Assembly (NCBI RefSeq): GCF_041027365.1
Contig: NZ_JBFTEH010000001.1
Coordinates: forward strand, 648,269 to 712,268
Origin: VKMB-3413 sp041027365
GTDB lineage: Bacteria > Pseudomonadota > Alphaproteobacteria > Rhizobiales > Rhizobiaceae
Reading direction: 5' to 3'
DNA length: 64,000 bases
A program made the translations under genes and the position numbers. Shown here piece after piece: positions 63,116 to 64,000 of the stretch. Below the pieces are notes generated by a model, which had not been told where the DNA came from, searched no databases, and was given only the letters and a program-made list of their open reading frames with translations. Position 1 is the stretch's first letter. The number at the start of each line of letters is the position of its first letter.

Positions 63116-63129
63116 TTGATCGGCGTCAA
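63116..63129 (-). promoter_or_regulatory. FNR/FixK box upstream of the 76-residue protein gene
   Basis: TTGATCGGCGTCAA, a full match to TTGA-N6-TCAA and 9 of 10 to TTGAT-N4-ATCAA. It is the best such site in the window, 78 bases before the start at 63038 and in the 121-base gap after the carbamate kinase remnant. Confidence 0.7.
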
Positions 63130-63159
63130 TACGGCAGGCGGGGCCGGGCCTGCGCCGGA

Positions 63160-63881
63160 TCAAGGAGCGCGCCCCATCCCGTCCGACACGAATTTCGCGA
63201 TCCCGGTCAGCCTGTTCCGAGCGCAGCCGCTGATCCGCATTGCCTTGCCACCGGCGACGATCTCGGCGGCGTCTTCCAGCCGGCCGATCGCGGGCGCGTG
63301 ACCGGTCTTTCCGGCGAAGGAAGCGGCCGCGGCAATCTTCGGCCGCATCGACCCCGGCGGGAAGCTCTCCAGGGCGGTCGCCGCTGCCGAAAGCGCGTCG
63401 ATCCGCCGCGCCTTCTCGGTGCCGAAATCCGCATAGACCGCGTCGACGTCGGTCAGGAGCAGGAGCATGTCGGCGCGAAGCTGGCGCGCCAGCAGCTCGC
63501 TCGCGAAGTCCTTGTCGATCACCGCCTCGACGCCGGATAGGCTGCCGTCCTTCCTGGTGACGACGGGAATCCCGCCGCCGCCGCCGCAGATGACGATGAT
63601 GCCGCGCTCGACCAGCAGGGAGACGACGCGCGCCTCGAGGATTTCCAGCGGCTTCGGCGAGGCGACGACCCGGCGCCAGCCGTCGCCGTCCGGCGCGACC
63701 TGCCAGCCGCGCTCTCTGGCAAGCCGCTTCGCCGCCGCCGCGTCGTAGACCGGGCCGATCGGCTTGGTCGGGCGCGCGAAGGCGGGGTCGTCGCCGCGAC
63801 CTTCACCTGCGTCAGCAGCGTTGCGATGTCGCGGCCCGGCAGGAGGCCTGCGAGTTCCTGCTCGATGAGATAGCCGATCAT
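63160..63881 (-). pseudogene. arcC: Carbamate kinase remnant (N-terminus missing, frameshifted)
   Basis: The C-terminal part is well preserved: RPTKPIGPVYDAAAAKRLAR, IIVICGGGGGIPVV, VIDKDFASELLARQL and LLLLTDVDAVY, all carbamate kinase hallmarks, in one frame from about 63795 to 63160. Just upstream, MIGYLIEQELAGLLPGRDIATLLTQV lies in another frame, so about one base is missing near 63795-63800. The first about 85 residues are absent, replaced by transposase sequence. ArcC makes ATP from carbamoyl phosphate in anaerobic arginine breakdown; this copy is broken. Confidence 0.85.
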
Positions 63882-64000
63882 CGCCGGGTCGTCGCTCGGG
63901 AAATGGCCGCGGGCGCGGACAGCCCGGCGAAGCTTTGAGTTCAGTGCCTCTATAGCATTCGTAGTATAGATGATTTTGCGGACTTCCTCGGGGAAGGCGA
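63882..64000 (-). mobile_element. IS256-family (Mutator-type) transposase, C-terminal fragment
   Basis: The minus-strand translation at the window edge reads EVRKIIYTTNAIEALNSKLR then RAVRARGHFPSDDPA, the signature region near the C-terminus of IS256-family transposases. It continues in frame into the carbamate kinase remnant at about 63881-63890, so the transposase lacks its normal end and inverted repeat. The remainder is outside the window. Confidence 0.88.

Noticed and set aside
63160..63522. The carbamate kinase 3' segment as an independent small gene
   Set aside because: The same frame continues with kinase motifs far upstream of its first Met-type codon, so it is part of a longer broken gene.

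Overview
The window is high-GC chromosomal DNA with alphaproteobacterial character, most likely Rhizobiales (Hyphomicrobiales). The support is indirect: dense ABC/TRAP uptake operons, a BigR-type sulfide module, NsrR/Hmp, FixK-type sites, and an intergenic inverted repeat (35933-36110) of a kind I associate with rhizobial genomes. I saw no tRNA, rRNA or CRISPR array.

Layout. 1-4446: lipid-linked sugar cluster (galE 3' end, PMT-type glycosyltransferase, GtrB/DPM1-like transferase, ChbG/HpnK-like deacetylase, GtrA flippase-like protein). 4591-6850: nitric-oxide module, with nsrR divergent from truncated haemoglobin and hmp and two NsrR-like palindromes between them. 6988-13015: NitT/TauT-type ABC transporter with an FAD oxidoreductase and GntR regulator, divergent from an AroE-like dehydrogenase and a GFA protein. 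13271-15305: a glycosyltransferase in an AT-rich island. 15306-27537: LIV-type ABC transporter plus hydroxyproline catabolic enzymes (two DapA-like lyases, amino-acid oxidase, 4-hydroxyproline epimerase, enolase-superfamily enzyme, Ser/Thr-type proline-racemase homologue) and a GntR regulator; a TGATATATCA-like motif recurs at three control regions. 28126-36946: TRAP transporter, IclR regulator, SCP2-type thiolase, acyl-CoA ligase, DUF296 protein, SDR. 37204-44729: ROK repressor and sugar ABC operon with SIS and PfkB proteins, followed by a decayed IclR gene. 45360-48602: sulfide/persulfide module (BigR-like regulator, persulfide dioxygenase-like hydrolase, rhodanese, 39-residue membrane protein, DUF421, cupredoxin). 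48664-52971: MacAB-like efflux system. 53467-63038: a low-oxygen-type stress island (hypothetical protein, PEP synthase, DUF2267, fusion PRPP synthetase, APH-like kinase, universal stress protein, phosphoribosyltransferase, MgtC/DUF4010, 76-residue protein) carrying four FNR/FixK-like boxes. 63160-64000: a carbamate kinase that lost its N-terminus, is frameshifted, and is joined to the 3' part of an IS256-family transposase.

Most operons pair one transporter with its own catabolic enzymes and a dedicated local repressor, typical of a metabolically versatile soil, plant-associated or marine bacterium. The least conventional part is the 53-64 kb region, where sequence-visible FNR/FixK boxes at similar distances from start codons tie an uncharacterised set of genes into one apparent microoxic regulon, including a PRPP synthetase with an extra N-terminal domain.
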